Assembly: GCF_009498035.1 (NCBI RefSeq)
Contig: NZ_CP034550.1
Location: forward strand, 9,982,001 to 10,046,000
Origin: Saccharothrix syringae
Lineage (GTDB): Bacteria > Actinomycetota > Actinomycetes > Mycobacteriales > Pseudonocardiaceae
Direction of reading: 5' to 3'
DNA: 64,000 nucleotides
Each line of letters begins with the position of its first letter. Position 1 is the first letter of the stretch. The position numbers were made by a program, and so were the translations under genes. Shown one piece after another: positions 17,354 to 26,331 of the stretch. The notes under the pieces are model-generated. The model did not search any database, had not been told where the DNA came from, and saw only the letters and a list, made by a program, of their open reading frames with translations.

Positions 17354-18597
17354 TCGTCCAGGTATCCCGTCTTCCGCTTGAAGGCGTCGTCGCCGCCCCT
17401 GCCCTCGCCCTCCACCTCGTCCTGTTTCGTGGCTTCCCGCGTGTAGTCGGCGACGAGCTTGGTGTAGAACGCGCCATCCCCCACGCTCGGCACCGAGTGC
17501 GGCGACACCTTGCCGCCGGGGTGCTCGACCGGCTTGTACGGCGTGTAGGCGTCGACCGCTCCCTCGAACCGCTGCTTCACCGGCTGGACGGTCACCTTGT
17601 CGGTGACCTTCTGCCAGGTGTTGCCCGCGTCGCCGTAGGCCCGGCCGAACTGCCTGCCCGCATCCGCGAACTTGCCGCCCACGTCACCCAGCGTCGGCCG
17701 GGCGTTGCCCCAGTCCTCCATGCGCTTGCCTGCGTCCTCCAGCCCCTGGAACCGCACGTTCGGCGTGTCAGCGGCACTGGCAGCGCGTGTGGTGCCCCCA
17801 CCGGCGCCCTTGCCGAACCGGCCGAGTCCCTTGAGCACGTCCCCAAGCGAGCCGAACAGGCCCTTCAACCGCCCGAGGATGCGGGTGACGACCCTCATCA
17901 GCTTGGCGATCTGCTGGGTGATCCTGCCCAGGACGACCGCCGCGCGGCCGACCGTCCACGCGGCGAACGCGGCGACCGAGCTGCCGAAGCTCACCACCGA
18001 GGAGGCGAGCGCGATGACCGCGTTGCGGATGACCTCCCAGATGAACATCGCGATCAAGTCGCGGATCATGCCCCGCACGGCCGCCGTGATGGTGCCCGCC
18101 GTGGCCACCTGCTCGGCGACGGTCACGCACGCCCGGCTCACCGCCAGCGTCTCCCCGACCAGCTGTCCCTGGCTCTGCCGGAACCCCTCGGCCGCCGCCT
18201 GCTCCCACCCGCTGACCTGCGCCTCGACCGCGTCGTGGTGGGCCTGGGCGATGCCGTCGAGGGCCGCCGCCGCCTCATTCCAGGTCTTGACCGCGGCCTT
18301 GATCTTGTCGCCGTTGCCTGCCAGCCAGTCGAGCGGTTCGCGCAGGAAGCTGATGTGCTCGATCAGCCAACCGATGCCCGCCGTGGCCAGGGAACCGAGC
18401 GGGTCGATCACCAAGCCGAGCGTGTCCAGGGCGGCGGCGCCCAAGTTGAGGCCGAACTCGGCGTAGTCGCCTTCCTGCGCCGCGCGGTCGAACGAATCGA
18501 GGACCTGCGCGTACGACTCCAGCGGCCCCGCACCCGCGAAGTTGTCCGGCGAGCCCGGTTTGCCGGTGTCGACCCCGGTGATCAGCCCGTCGCCCAT
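17350..18597 (-). CDS. Large ESX/type VII-associated helical protein
   Basis: 415 residues, no named family by eye. The first 150 residues are mainly amphipathic helices with LDTLGLVIDPLGSLATAG and WLIEHISFLREPLDWLAG, typical of actinobacterial WXG100-like/PPE-like substrates. Residues 165-230 are strongly hydrophobic (IRDLIAMFIWEVIRNAVIAL), and a lysine/glycine-rich linker leads to an acidic-basic C-terminus. It has a shorter paralogue at 19486-20259. It sits between a small ESX-like gene and a membrane protein with overlapping ends. No catalytic toxin motif is visible. Confidence 0.65.
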   Translation of the reverse strand: MGDGLITGVDTGKPGSPDNFAGAGPLESYAQVLDSFDRAAQEGDYAEFGLNLGAAALDTLGLVIDPLGSLATAGIGWLIEHISFLREPLDWLAGNGDKIKAAVKTWNEAAAALDGIAQAHHDAVEAQVSGWEQAAAEGFRQSQGQLVGETLAVSRACVTVAEQVATAGTITAAVRGMIRDLIAMFIWEVIRNAVIALASSVVSFGSSVAAFAAWTVGRAAVVLGRITQQIAKLMRVVTRILGRLKGLFGSLGDVLKGLGRFGKGAGGGTTRAASAADTPNVRFQGLEDAGKRMEDWGNARPTLGDVGGKFADAGRQFGRAYGDAGNTWQKVTDKVTVQPVKQRFEGAVDAYTPYKPVEHPGGKVSPHSVPSVGDGAFYTKLVADYTREATKQDEVEGEGRGGDDAFKRKTGYLDE

Positions 18598-18899
18598 CAG
18601 GCACCTCCCCCGAACCGCTGCTGGTTGCCGTCCTCGACGTCCTCGTACTGCGCCGCCGTGGCGACCGTGTCCGACGCCGCCTCGCCGTTGGCCTCGGCCA
18701 ACCGCCGGATCGCCTCCGCGGTCTGGGCCGCGGCCTCCTGCGCCCCGTCGGCGAAGAACTGGAGCAGCACGCCGAACGTGTCCGCCCCGAGGTTGATCCC
18801 GGCGACCCCGTCGGCCACCGCCGAGATCTCGCCCTGCCGCCCCTCCTGGTCACCGGCGAACCTGCGGAGCTGTCGCGCCTCGACCTCGAACCCGCTCAC
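18597..18899 (-). CDS. Small ESX-type (WXG100-like) helical protein
   Basis: 100 residues from GTG 18899 (VSGFEVEARQLRRFAGDQEG). Size, alpha-helical composition and the EVEARQLRRFA start are typical of type VII secretion target proteins of the EspC/DUF2580 kind. The following segment INLGADTFGVLLQFFADGAQ recurs at the N-terminus of the second module's large protein. No WXG triplet is seen, as in EspC-like members. The start overlaps the YbaB-like stop by 4 bp and the stop overlaps the next ATG by 1 bp (TGATG). Confidence 0.75.
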   Translation of the reverse strand: MSGFEVEARQLRRFAGDQEGRQGEISAVADGVAGINLGADTFGVLLQFFADGAQEAAAQTAEAIRRLAEANGEAASDTVATAAQYEDVEDGNQQRFGGGA

Positions 18900-19399
18900 C
18901 GCAGCACCGTCCCGAAGCCGTCCTCGTCGTCGGGCTCGGCACGCCGGTGCGCGGGCCCCGCGGGCCGCGTCGGCCGAACCGGCGGCTGGGACCCGCCCGG
19001 CGCGCCCCACGACTCCCGCAGCACGCTGCCCTCCTCGGCAGCCGCGGGTGGCGGTGCCTCCTCCTCCTGCGGGATGAAGCTCGTCAGGAAGTCCATCGCC
19101 TCGGTCCCGCCGAACTGCGGCTCCACCACCGCGGCCACCTGCCGCGCCGCCAGGGCCTGCGCCCGCCGCACCGCGGCCATCACCGCCTGCCCGAGCTGGA
19201 CGTGCGAGAACTCACCCGCCCGGGGCGAGAACTCGATGTGCTGGAGGGCCCCGTTCGGCGCGACCGTGACGGTCACCGCGCCGTCCGCCGACCGCACCGT
19301 CGCGTCCGCCTCGCGGATCTGCTGCTGCATGTCCTGCGACCGCCGGGCGAGGTCCTGTGCCCTCGCCTCCAGGTCGGCGATCATCCGTTCCGGGTTCAC
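18896..19399 (-). CDS. YbaB/EbfC-family protein, first gene of ESX-associated module 1
   Basis: 167 residues. The first 95 residues show the YbaB fold: MIADLEARAQDLARRSQDM helix, then DGAVTVTVAPNGALQHIEF, then a helix MAAVRRAQALAARQV. A proline/glutamate-rich tail (PQEEEAPPPAAAEEG) follows. YbaB proteins are small nucleoid-associated DNA binders, but in actinobacteria YbaB-like genes repeatedly sit in front of ESX substrate genes, where their job is not established. The GTG start at 19399 gives VNPERMIADLE, matching its paralogue at 20256-20756. Confidence 0.8.
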   Translation of the reverse strand: MNPERMIADLEARAQDLARRSQDMQQQIREADATVRSADGAVTVTVAPNGALQHIEFSPRAGEFSHVQLGQAVMAAVRRAQALAARQVAAVVEPQFGGTEAMDFLTSFIPQEEEAPPPAAAEEGSVLRESWGAPGGSQPPVRPTRPAGPAHRRAEPDDEDGFGTVLR

Positions 19400-19485
19400 C
19401 TGGTCACTCCGCGTGTTCGTTGGCCTGCCCGGCGAGTATCACCGACGAACCGACCCCGCATACCCCGAATGGCACAAACGCCACA

Positions 19486-20259
19486 TCAACCGGGCAGCGA
19501 GCGGGCCAACTCCTCCAGTTTCGCCAGGATGCGGGACAGGGCGCCGACCAGCTTGGCGACGTGCCCGGTGATCCGCTCCAGCACCGCCGCGGCCCGGCCG
19601 ATCGCCCAACCGGTGAACTCCGCCACCGTCGCACCGCCGCTCGCCTCGGCCGCGGCGAGCGCGACGGCGGCGTTGCGCACCACCTCGGCGGCGAACAGGA
19701 CCAGCAGGTCGCGCACCACGCCGCGCACGGCGGCCGCGGCGGTGCCCGCCATCGACACGTGGTCGGCGACCGCGGCGCACGTGCGCGACGCGGCGAACGC
19801 CTCCTCCACCCACGCCTCCCGCGCCCGCCGGAACGCCTCGGCCGCGTGCGGCGACCAGCCCCTGACCCGCACCTCCACCTCGTCCCGGCGCTCCCGGCCG
19901 ACGCGCTCCAGGTCGATCGACGCCTGCCGCCACCGGGCGATCTCGTCCTTGATCCGCGCGCCGTCGCCGGCCAGCCAGTCCAGCGGCGCGCGCAGGAACC
20001 CGACGTGCTCGACCAGCCAGCCGACCTCGGCCTCGGCGAACGGCGCCAGCGGGTCCAGGACCGCGCCGAGCGTGTCCAGCCACGCGGCGGCCAGGCCCCG
20101 GCTGCGCGCCTCCCGGCCGGGCTCGCCGGACCCGACGTCCGGGCCGGCCCGCCGGATGTCCCCCAGGGCCCGCGCGGCGGCCTCGGCGAACGGCCTCAGG
20201 AGCGGGCCGAACGCGGCACCGCCCAGGTCGACCCCGGGACGCGCGTCGAGGCCGCTCAC
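19486..20259 (-). CDS. Fused short paralogue of the ESX-associated large protein (module 2)
   Basis: 257 residues. Residues 8-40 (VDLGGAAFGPLLRPFAEAAA) match the small ESX-like protein of module 1. From about residue 60 the sequence follows the large module-1 protein (LDTLGAVLDPLAPFAEAEVG and HVGFLRAPLDWLAGDG) and ends after its hydrophobic segment, lacking the 170-residue C-terminal linker and tail. It thus looks like a fusion of the two module-1 genes with a truncated end. The GTG start overlaps the YbaB-like gene by 4 bp. Confidence 0.65.
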   Translation of the reverse strand: MSGLDARPGVDLGGAAFGPLLRPFAEAAARALGDIRRAGPDVGSGEPGREARSRGLAAAWLDTLGAVLDPLAPFAEAEVGWLVEHVGFLRAPLDWLAGDGARIKDEIARWRQASIDLERVGRERRDEVEVRVRGWSPHAAEAFRRAREAWVEEAFAASRTCAAVADHVSMAGTAAAAVRGVVRDLLVLFAAEVVRNAAVALAAAEASGGATVAEFTGWAIGRAAAVLERITGHVAKLVGALSRILAKLEELARSLPG

Positions 20260-20756
20260 CGCGCCGCCCCACCGCCGTCCCCCGGCTCGTCCGGGGCCCG
20301 CAGGCTGCGCGGCAGCGGCAGGTCGGCCACCTCGGCGGGCACCTCCGCGGGCACGACCACCGGGTGAACGGCCACGGGGTGAACGGCCGGCGGGGGAACG
20401 GCCGGGGCGCCGACCCCGGGCTCCCGCGGCAGGAACCCGGTCAGGAACTCCACCGCCTCGGTCCCCCCGAACTCGACCTCCACGACCTCCGCCACCCGCC
20501 GCGCCACCTCGGCCTGCGCCCGCCGCACGGTGGCCATCACCACCTCGCCGAGCCGCGCGTCCGACACCCCCGACGGCGGCAGCGAGAACCGGATGTCCCG
20601 CAGCGCCCCGTTGGGCGCGACGGTCACCGTCACCACACCGTCGGGTGAACCGACCACGGCCTCCGCCGCGCGGACGCCCTCCCGCACCTCCCGCGCCCGC
20701 CGGGCCAGGTCACGTGCCCTGCCCTCCAGGTCGGCGATCATCCGCGCCGGGTCCAC
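20256..20756 (-). CDS. YbaB/EbfC-family protein, first gene of ESX-associated module 2
   Basis: 166 residues, paralogue of 18896-19399: MIADLEGRARDLARRAREV, DGVVTVTVAPNGALRDIRF, a helix MATVRRAQAEVARRVAEV and a shared FGGTEAVEFLTGFLPRE block, followed by a valine/proline/histidine-rich tail (PAVHPVAVHPVVVPAEV). GTG 20756 gives VDPARMIADLE, aligned with its paralogue. A promoter for module 2 would have to lie between here and the start of the GGDEF-EAL gene's terminus at 20807. Confidence 0.78.
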   Translation of the reverse strand: MDPARMIADLEGRARDLARRAREVREGVRAAEAVVGSPDGVVTVTVAPNGALRDIRFSLPPSGVSDARLGEVVMATVRRAQAEVARRVAEVVEVEFGGTEAVEFLTGFLPREPGVGAPAVPPPAVHPVAVHPVVVPAEVPAEVADLPLPRSLRAPDEPGDGGGAAR

Positions 20757-20806
20757 CCGATCGTCACCCCACTCCCGTCGTTCACCCGATCGTGGAGTAT
20801 CGCGGA

Positions 20807-23800
20807 TCAGCCCGCACGGGGGATGTGCAAGGGGCCCAGCGCCAGCACGGCGCGGAACTCCTTGGGCGGCACCGGCCGGGAGAACAGCCAGCCCTGGTAG
20901 GCGTCCACGCCCATGCCGCGCAGCACGTGGAACTGGGTCGCGGTCTCCACGCCCTCGGCCACGCACTGGCGGCCCATCGCCCGCGCCATGTCGACCACCG
21001 CGTTGGCCACGGCGGAGTCCGAGAAGTCGTTGCCCACGCCCGACACGAACCGGCGGTCGACCTTGATGATCTGCGCCGGCAGGTCCTTGAGCCGGGCCAG
21101 CGACGAGTACCCGGTGCCGAAGTCGTCGACGGCGAACCGGATGCCGCGCCCGACCAGCTCGTCCATCGACTGCCGCACCCGCGAGGGCAGGTCTACCAGC
21201 GAGGTCTCCACCAGCTCCAGCACCACGCGGTCCCACGAGATGTCGGCCTCGGCGATCGCGTTGGCCACGATGTCGACGAACTCGGGGTCACCGGGCACCA
21301 GCCCGGCCAGGTTCACCGCCACCGACACCGGCTGGCCGCCCGGCGAGGGCCAGCCCGCGGCCTCCTTCAGCGCCGTGCGCAGCACCCACCGGTCCAGCTC
21401 GCGCAGCAGGTCGCCCTGCTCGGCCACGGGCAGGAAGATGTCCGGCGGCAGCAGCCCGCGGTCCGGGTGCGGCCAGCGGACCAGGGCCTCGGCGGTCAGC
21501 ACCGACCCGTCCACGCCGACCACTGGTTGGAAGTGCAGGGCCAGCCCGTCGTGCGCCAGCGCGTCGCGCAACTGGCCCTCCAGGTGGACCTGACGGTCGG
21601 CCGAGGCGATCAGCGCGGCGCTGGCCAGCGCCACCCGGCCCGCGCCCGAGCGCTTGGCCTCGAACATCGCCGCGTCGGCGAAGCGCAGCAGGTCGTTGCC
21701 GGTGGCCCGGGACCCGTTGGGCACCGCCGCGCCGATCGACGCCGAGACCCGCACGAGCTGCCCGTGCACCGGCACGGCCGTGCGCAGCAGGCCCGCCACC
21801 GTGGTGGCCAGCTTGTCCACCCCGCCGACGGCGTCGATGTTCTCGCAGATGATCACGTACTCGTCGCCGGACAGCCTGGCCGCGGTGCAGCCGGCGGGCA
21901 GCCCGCCCTCCAGCCGCCTGGCCAGCGCCACCAGCAGCTCGTCGCCCGCGTCGTGGCCCAGCGAGTCGTTGACCCGCTTGAAGTTGTCGATGTCGCAGAA
22001 CAGCACCGCGACCTTGGCCCGCTCCGGCGAGGCCAGCAGGGTCGCCAGCATCTCCTTGACCAGCGCCCGGTTGGGCAGGCCGGTCAGCTCGTCGTGGGTG
22101 GCCTGGTGGCGCAGCGCCTCGGCGGTGCGGCGGCGCTCGGTGATGTCCTGGAACACGATCAGCCAGAACCGGCGGCCGTCGTCCTGCACGGACAGCGCGA
22201 TGTGCAGCTCGCAGTACACCTGCACGCCGTCGCGGCGGACCAGCACGCGCTGCGGGATGCGGTGCGCGCGCTCGGCGCCGGCCGCGGACATCTCGTCGAT
22301 CGACGGCAGCGGGTTGCCCACGTCGTCGGGGTGGGTGAGCTGGCTCGCGGTCATGCCGCGCAGCTGCTCCAGGTCCATGCCCAGCAGGTCGCACAGCGCG
22401 TCGTTGGCGTCGACCAGCCGCTCGCCCTCGTCGAACAGGCCGATGCCCACGGGCGTGAGCGAGACCAGGTCGGCGAAGCGCTGGCTGGACCGCTTCATGC
22501 GGGTCTCGGTGGCGCGCTGCTCGGTGATGTCCTGCGCCGTGCCGACCGCGAGCGGCCTGCCGTCGGCGCCCTTGACCACCACGCCGTAGCAGCGGAACAC
22601 GCGCACCCGGCCGTCGCGGCGCACCAGCCGGTGCTCCAGCTGGATCGGCACCTCCTCGCCCGCGAGCTGCTGCCACAGGTCGTCGACCCACGCCCGGTCG
22701 TCGGGGTGCACCAGGTCGAGGTAGGTCTGGTAGTGGGTGTGCTCGCCGCGCGGCACGCCGAACAGGTCGGTGAGCATGTCCGACCACACGACCTCGCCGG
22801 TCTGCAGGTTCCACTCCCACACGCCGAGCTGGGCGGCCTTCTGCGCGTCGGCCAGCCGGCGGCGGTCCTGGCGGAGCTGCCGCTCCAGCGCGCGGGCCTC
22901 GGTGACGTCCTGGATGGTGCCGTGCAGCCGGATGATCCGGCCGCCCTCGGACTCGCCGCGCGCCCGGCACACGTAGACGCGGTCGCCGACCTGGCTGCGC
23001 ACCTCGGCCTCGACCGTGGCGCCCTCCTCGCCGTGCAGCAGCCGGCGGCGCAGGTCCTCCAGCAGGCCGCGGTCCTCCGGGTGCACGCCGCACAGCAGGT
23101 CGTCGTCCGGGACGACGCCCAGCTCGGCGTACATCTCCAGCAGCACCTCGCTGCGGTGCACGGTGCCGGGGCGGCCGGCCCTGGTCGGGAACTCGTAGCT
23201 CCAGCTGCCCATGCGCGCGATGCGCTGGGCCTCCAGCAGGCGGGCGCGCTCGGTCTCCAGGGCGCGGTCGGAACTCCACTGGTCGGTGATGTCGCGGATG
23301 TAGCCGGTGATGAACTGGGTCCGGCCGTCCGAGCGGAGCTTCGCCTCGGCCACGCCGCGGATCCGGCGCAGGCTCCCGTCGGGCAGCACGACCCGGTAGA
23401 CGATGTCGATGGGGTTGCCGTCGAGCGCGCGGTTGGCCCAGTAGCTGGCGACCATCTCGTAGTCGTCGGGGTGGACCACGTCCAGCACGGCCTGCGCGCC
23501 CGGGACCACCTCGCCGGGCTTCACGCCCAGCATCTCGTAGTGCGACTCGGACCAGACCGTGACGCCGGTGGCGGGGTCGTACTCCCAGGAGCCGATCCGG
23601 GCCACGCGCTGCACGGTGCGCAGCCGCCGCTGCTCGTCGCGCAGGTCCTCGGCGGCCCTGGCCAGGTCGGAGACGTCCACCATGAGCACCGCGTGCAGGC
23701 CGGTGCCGGGCACCTGGTTGCGCACCACGCGCACGGGCAGCAGGGCGCCGTCGGCCTGGTGGAGGCGCAGGTCGTCCGCGGTGCCGACGAGCAGCTCGCC

Positions 23801-24001
23801 GAGCGTGCGGCCGATCAGGTCGTCGGCGGAGCGGGCCTTGGCCAGCGCGATCGCGGCGGCGCTGGCGCGCATGACCACGCCCTTGGGGTCGCACAGCAGG
23901 GTGGGCGCCTCGGGCAGCGCGAGGCCGCCCAGCTCCACCTCGCCGTCCGGCGGGCGCGCCGGGTCCAGCACGACCGGAGCGCGTCCAACCCGCTTGGGCA
24001 C
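20807..24001 (-). CDS. Multi-PAS GGDEF-EAL protein (cyclic-di-GMP turnover)
   Basis: 1064 residues, soluble. About five PAS units precede the output domains (roughly 20-110, 130-245, 265-370, 380-495, 500-630; several end in the typical GYIRDITDQ, GTIQDVTEA, GTAQDITEQ, VFQDITERR). GGDEF (640-795) has CDIDNFKRVNDSLGHDAGDE and the signature LSGDEYVII; no RxxD inhibitory site is seen just upstream. EAL (805-1060) keeps EALVRW, ELVETSL, DDFGTGYSSL, IKVDRRFV and AEGVET, so phosphodiesterase activity is likely. Cyclase activity is less certain because the tyrosine replaces the usual phenylalanine. GTG start at 24001. Confidence 0.93.
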   Translation of the reverse strand: MPKRVGRAPVVLDPARPPDGEVELGGLALPEAPTLLCDPKGVVMRASAAAIALAKARSADDLIGRTLGELLVGTADDLRLHQADGALLPVRVVRNQVPGTGLHAVLMVDVSDLARAAEDLRDEQRRLRTVQRVARIGSWEYDPATGVTVWSESHYEMLGVKPGEVVPGAQAVLDVVHPDDYEMVASYWANRALDGNPIDIVYRVVLPDGSLRRIRGVAEAKLRSDGRTQFITGYIRDITDQWSSDRALETERARLLEAQRIARMGSWSYEFPTRAGRPGTVHRSEVLLEMYAELGVVPDDDLLCGVHPEDRGLLEDLRRRLLHGEEGATVEAEVRSQVGDRVYVCRARGESEGGRIIRLHGTIQDVTEARALERQLRQDRRRLADAQKAAQLGVWEWNLQTGEVVWSDMLTDLFGVPRGEHTHYQTYLDLVHPDDRAWVDDLWQQLAGEEVPIQLEHRLVRRDGRVRVFRCYGVVVKGADGRPLAVGTAQDITEQRATETRMKRSSQRFADLVSLTPVGIGLFDEGERLVDANDALCDLLGMDLEQLRGMTASQLTHPDDVGNPLPSIDEMSAAGAERAHRIPQRVLVRRDGVQVYCELHIALSVQDDGRRFWLIVFQDITERRRTAEALRHQATHDELTGLPNRALVKEMLATLLASPERAKVAVLFCDIDNFKRVNDSLGHDAGDELLVALARRLEGGLPAGCTAARLSGDEYVIICENIDAVGGVDKLATTVAGLLRTAVPVHGQLVRVSASIGAAVPNGSRATGNDLLRFADAAMFEAKRSGAGRVALASAALIASADRQVHLEGQLRDALAHDGLALHFQPVVGVDGSVLTAEALVRWPHPDRGLLPPDIFLPVAEQGDLLRELDRWVLRTALKEAAGWPSPGGQPVSVAVNLAGLVPGDPEFVDIVANAIAEADISWDRVVLELVETSLVDLPSRVRQSMDELVGRGIRFAVDDFGTGYSSLARLKDLPAQIIKVDRRFVSGVGNDFSDSAVANAVVDMARAMGRQCVAEGVETATQFHVLRGMGVDAYQGWLFSRPVPPKEFRAVLALGPLHIPRAG

Positions 24002-24059
24002 GGTCCCACCTTCCCGCGTCTACGGCAGGGATGACCGGCCCGACCGCACCCGAAAACGG

Positions 24060-24101
24060 CGTCCCTCTCCACGGGCGAATATTCACCCGAGGAGAGGGAC
24101 G
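24060..24101 (-). terminator. Intrinsic terminator of the malic enzyme gene
   Basis: Outer arms CGTCCCTCTCC and GGAGAGGGACG (11 bp, perfect), inner CGGG/CCCG pairs and a central GAATATTC palindrome make a 42-nt nearly perfect hairpin. On the minus strand it is followed by CCGTTTTCGGG, giving a short U-run. It lies downstream of the malic enzyme gene and upstream of the GGDEF-EAL gene. Confidence 0.75.
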
Positions 24102-24226
24102 GTAGCGCTTCGGAGCGTCATCGCCCACCCCTCAATGGGCTAACGAAACACCGCGGTGGTGGATTCGTCGCCGATTGATGGTTCGTGGACGCGCGCGGCC
24201 GGAGCTCTCCCAACTCCGACTTGGGG

Positions 24227-25414
24227 TCAGGCTACCCCGTCCTCCCGGGCTGCCAAGGCCACGGCGGCGGCCACTTCGGGCGCGACCCGCGGGTCGAGCG
24301 CGCTGGGCACGATCCGGTCGGCGGACAGGTCGTCGGCGGCGACCGCGGCGATGGCCTCCGCGGCGGCGAGCTTCATGCGCTCGGTGATCCGCTTGGCGCC
24401 CGCGTCCAGGGCACCCCGGAAGATGCCGGGGAAGGCGAGCACGTTGTTGATCTGGTTGGGGAAGTCGCTGCGGCCGGTGGCCACCACGGCGGCGTGCCGA
24501 CGTGCCACCTCCGGGTGAACTTCCGGGTCGGGGTTGGACAGCGCGAACACGATGGCGCCGTCCGCCATGCCCGCGATCAGCTCCTCCTCGACCGTGGCCG
24601 AGGACACGCCGACGAACACGTCCGCGCCGCGCAGCGCCTCGGCGATCCCGCCCTTCAGGCCACTGGCGTTGGTGATCTCCGCCATCTCGGCCTTGATCGG
24701 GTTCAGCCCGTCGCGGCCCACGTGCACGATGCCGCGCGAGTCGACCAGCGTCACCTCGCCGATGCCCGCCGCGATCAGGATCTTCGCGCAGGCCACGCCC
24801 GCCGCGCCGGCGCCGGAGACGACCACGCGCTGGTCGGCGATGTCCTTGCCGAGGACGGCGTTGGCACCGCGCAGGGCGGCCAGCGTGACCACCGCCGTGC
24901 CGTGCTGGTCGTCGTGCATGACCGGCACGTCCAGGGCCTCGACCAGCCGGGCCTCCAGCTCGAAGCAGCGGGGCGCGGCGACGTCCTCCAGGTTGACCGC
25001 GCCGAACGACGGGCGCAGCCGGACCAGCGTCTCGACGATCTCGTCCACGTCCGTGGTGTCGAGCACCAGCGGGATCGAGTCGAGGCCGCCGAAGGTCTTG
25101 AACAGGGCGGCCTTGCCCTCCATGACCGGGAGGGAGGCGCTGGCGCCGATGTCGCCCAGGCCGAGCACGGCGGTGCCGTCGCTGACCACGGCGACCAGGC
25201 GGTGCGCCCACGTGTAGCGGGCGGCCAGGGCGGGGTCGTCGGCGATGGCGCGGCTGACCCGGGCCACGCCCGGGGTGTAGGCGATCGACAGCGCGCGCGA
25301 GTCGGCGAGCGAGGCGGTGGTGCCCACGCCCAGCTTGCCGCCCTCGTGGGCGCCGAAGATCTCGTCGTCGGTGAGTTCCGCGGTTTTCAGCGGCTGGTCG
25401 TTCAATGCGGTCAT
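24227..25414 (-). CDS. NAD(P)-dependent malic enzyme
   Basis: 395 residues, short bacterial malic-enzyme type. It decarboxylates L-malate to pyruvate with reduction of NAD(P). Visible: SIAYTPGVARVSRAI, VMEGKAALFKTFGG with the catalytic lysine, metal-site IPLVLDTTDVDEIVETL, MHDDQHGTAVVTLAAL, the dinucleotide fold VVSGAGAAGVACAKIL, and FALSNPDPEVHPE. ATG 25414 has a GGAGG ribosome site 8 nt upstream. It is followed by a strong hairpin at 24060-24101. Cofactor choice cannot be decided by eye. Confidence 0.95.
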   Translation of the reverse strand: MTALNDQPLKTAELTDDEIFGAHEGGKLGVGTTASLADSRALSIAYTPGVARVSRAIADDPALAARYTWAHRLVAVVSDGTAVLGLGDIGASASLPVMEGKAALFKTFGGLDSIPLVLDTTDVDEIVETLVRLRPSFGAVNLEDVAAPRCFELEARLVEALDVPVMHDDQHGTAVVTLAALRGANAVLGKDIADQRVVVSGAGAAGVACAKILIAAGIGEVTLVDSRGIVHVGRDGLNPIKAEMAEITNASGLKGGIAEALRGADVFVGVSSATVEEELIAGMADGAIVFALSNPDPEVHPEVARRHAAVVATGRSDFPNQINNVLAFPGIFRGALDAGAKRITERMKLAAAEAIAAVAADDLSADRIVPSALDPRVAPEVAAAVALAAREDGVA

Positions 25415-25702
25415 CGGGAGTCCCTCCTGCGGTGCGCAATTGGCGGTGGCGCACCGGGACCAGCGTTGTCACGCGGGTCGACGGGGCCTGGCTGCGGTCG
25501 GGCGCACGCGGTCTGCACGCGCCACCAAGGAGCGGTGTGCGGGCAAGCATGACAGCGACGACGGCCGCTGTCTGCGACGGGGATCACAGTCTTTTCGCAG
25601 GTCAGAGGCGCCTTCCCAGGACGTACGTCCGGTTTTTTGGGCCGACCGGTCAGTTTCCGCAGGCAGGATCGGTAAAGACCGGCCGGGACCTAAGGTGTGC
25701 GC

Positions 25703-26296
25703 ATGCAGGCACGTGAGCTGAAAATCCCCGGCGCGTTCGAGTTCACCCCTTCGGTATTCCCGGATAACCGAGGTCTGTTCGTCGCGCCGTTCCAGGAGGC
25801 GGCGTTCGTCGCGGCGGTCGGCCACCCGCTGCGGGTGGCGCAGACCAACCACAGCGAGTCCGCGCGGGGCGTGGTGCGGGGGCTGCACTACGCCGACGTG
25901 CCGCCCGGGCAGGCCAAGTACGTCCACTGCCCGCGCGGTCGGCTGCTGGACGTCGTGGTCGACCTGCGGGTCGGGTCGCCGACGTTCGGCGAGTGGGAGG
26001 CGGTGGAGCTGTCGCCCGACCGGTTCAACGCGCTGTACCTGCCCGAGGGGCTCGGGCACGCGCTGATGGCGCTGGAGGACGGGTCGGTCACGTCGTACCT
26101 GTGCTCGGAGGGGTTCAACCCGAAGGCCGAGCGCGCCGTCCAGCCGCTGTCGCTGGGGCTGCCGTGGCCGGCCGACGTCGAGCCGGTGCTGTCGGAGAAG
26201 GACGCGGCGGCGCCGACGCTGGAGGAGGCGAGGGCCGCGGGCGTGCTGCCGACGTACGAGGCGTGCGTGGCCTGGTACGAGCGGCTGCGGGGGTAG
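25703..26296 (+). CDS. dTDP-4-dehydrorhamnose 3,5-epimerase-family protein
   Basis: 197 residues, RmlC cupin. The active-site histidine lies in SARGVVRGLHYADVPPGQAK and the partner aspartate in LLDVVVDLRVGSPTFG; the tyrosine-containing ALYLPEGLGHALMAL strand is also typical. It epimerises dTDP-4-keto-6-deoxy-hexoses. No other dTDP-sugar gene lies in the window, so it may serve rhamnose synthesis for the cell wall or a glycosylated product from a distance. ATG 25703 was chosen because of the AAGG ribosome site 7 nt upstream, over GTG 25697. Confidence 0.9.
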   Translation: MQARELKIPGAFEFTPSVFPDNRGLFVAPFQEAAFVAAVGHPLRVAQTNHSESARGVVRGLHYADVPPGQAKYVHCPRGRLLDVVVDLRVGSPTFGEWEAVELSPDRFNALYLPEGLGHALMALEDGSVTSYLCSEGFNPKAERAVQPLSLGLPWPADVEPVLSEKDAAAPTLEEARAAGVLPTYEACVAWYERLRG

Positions 26297-26331
26297 TTCG
26301 GGCAGCCCCGGCGGCAATTCGGGCAGACCCT

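Noticed and set aside
17350-20259. Polymorphic toxin with immunity gene in the ESX modules
   Set aside because: No nuclease, deaminase or other toxin motif is visible at the C-terminus, and the membrane protein is not a convincing immunity protein.
18947-24034. Very long plus-strand open frame over the ESX modules and the GGDEF-EAL gene
   Set aside because: It is antisense to well-supported genes and shows only arginine/histidine/proline-rich sequence.
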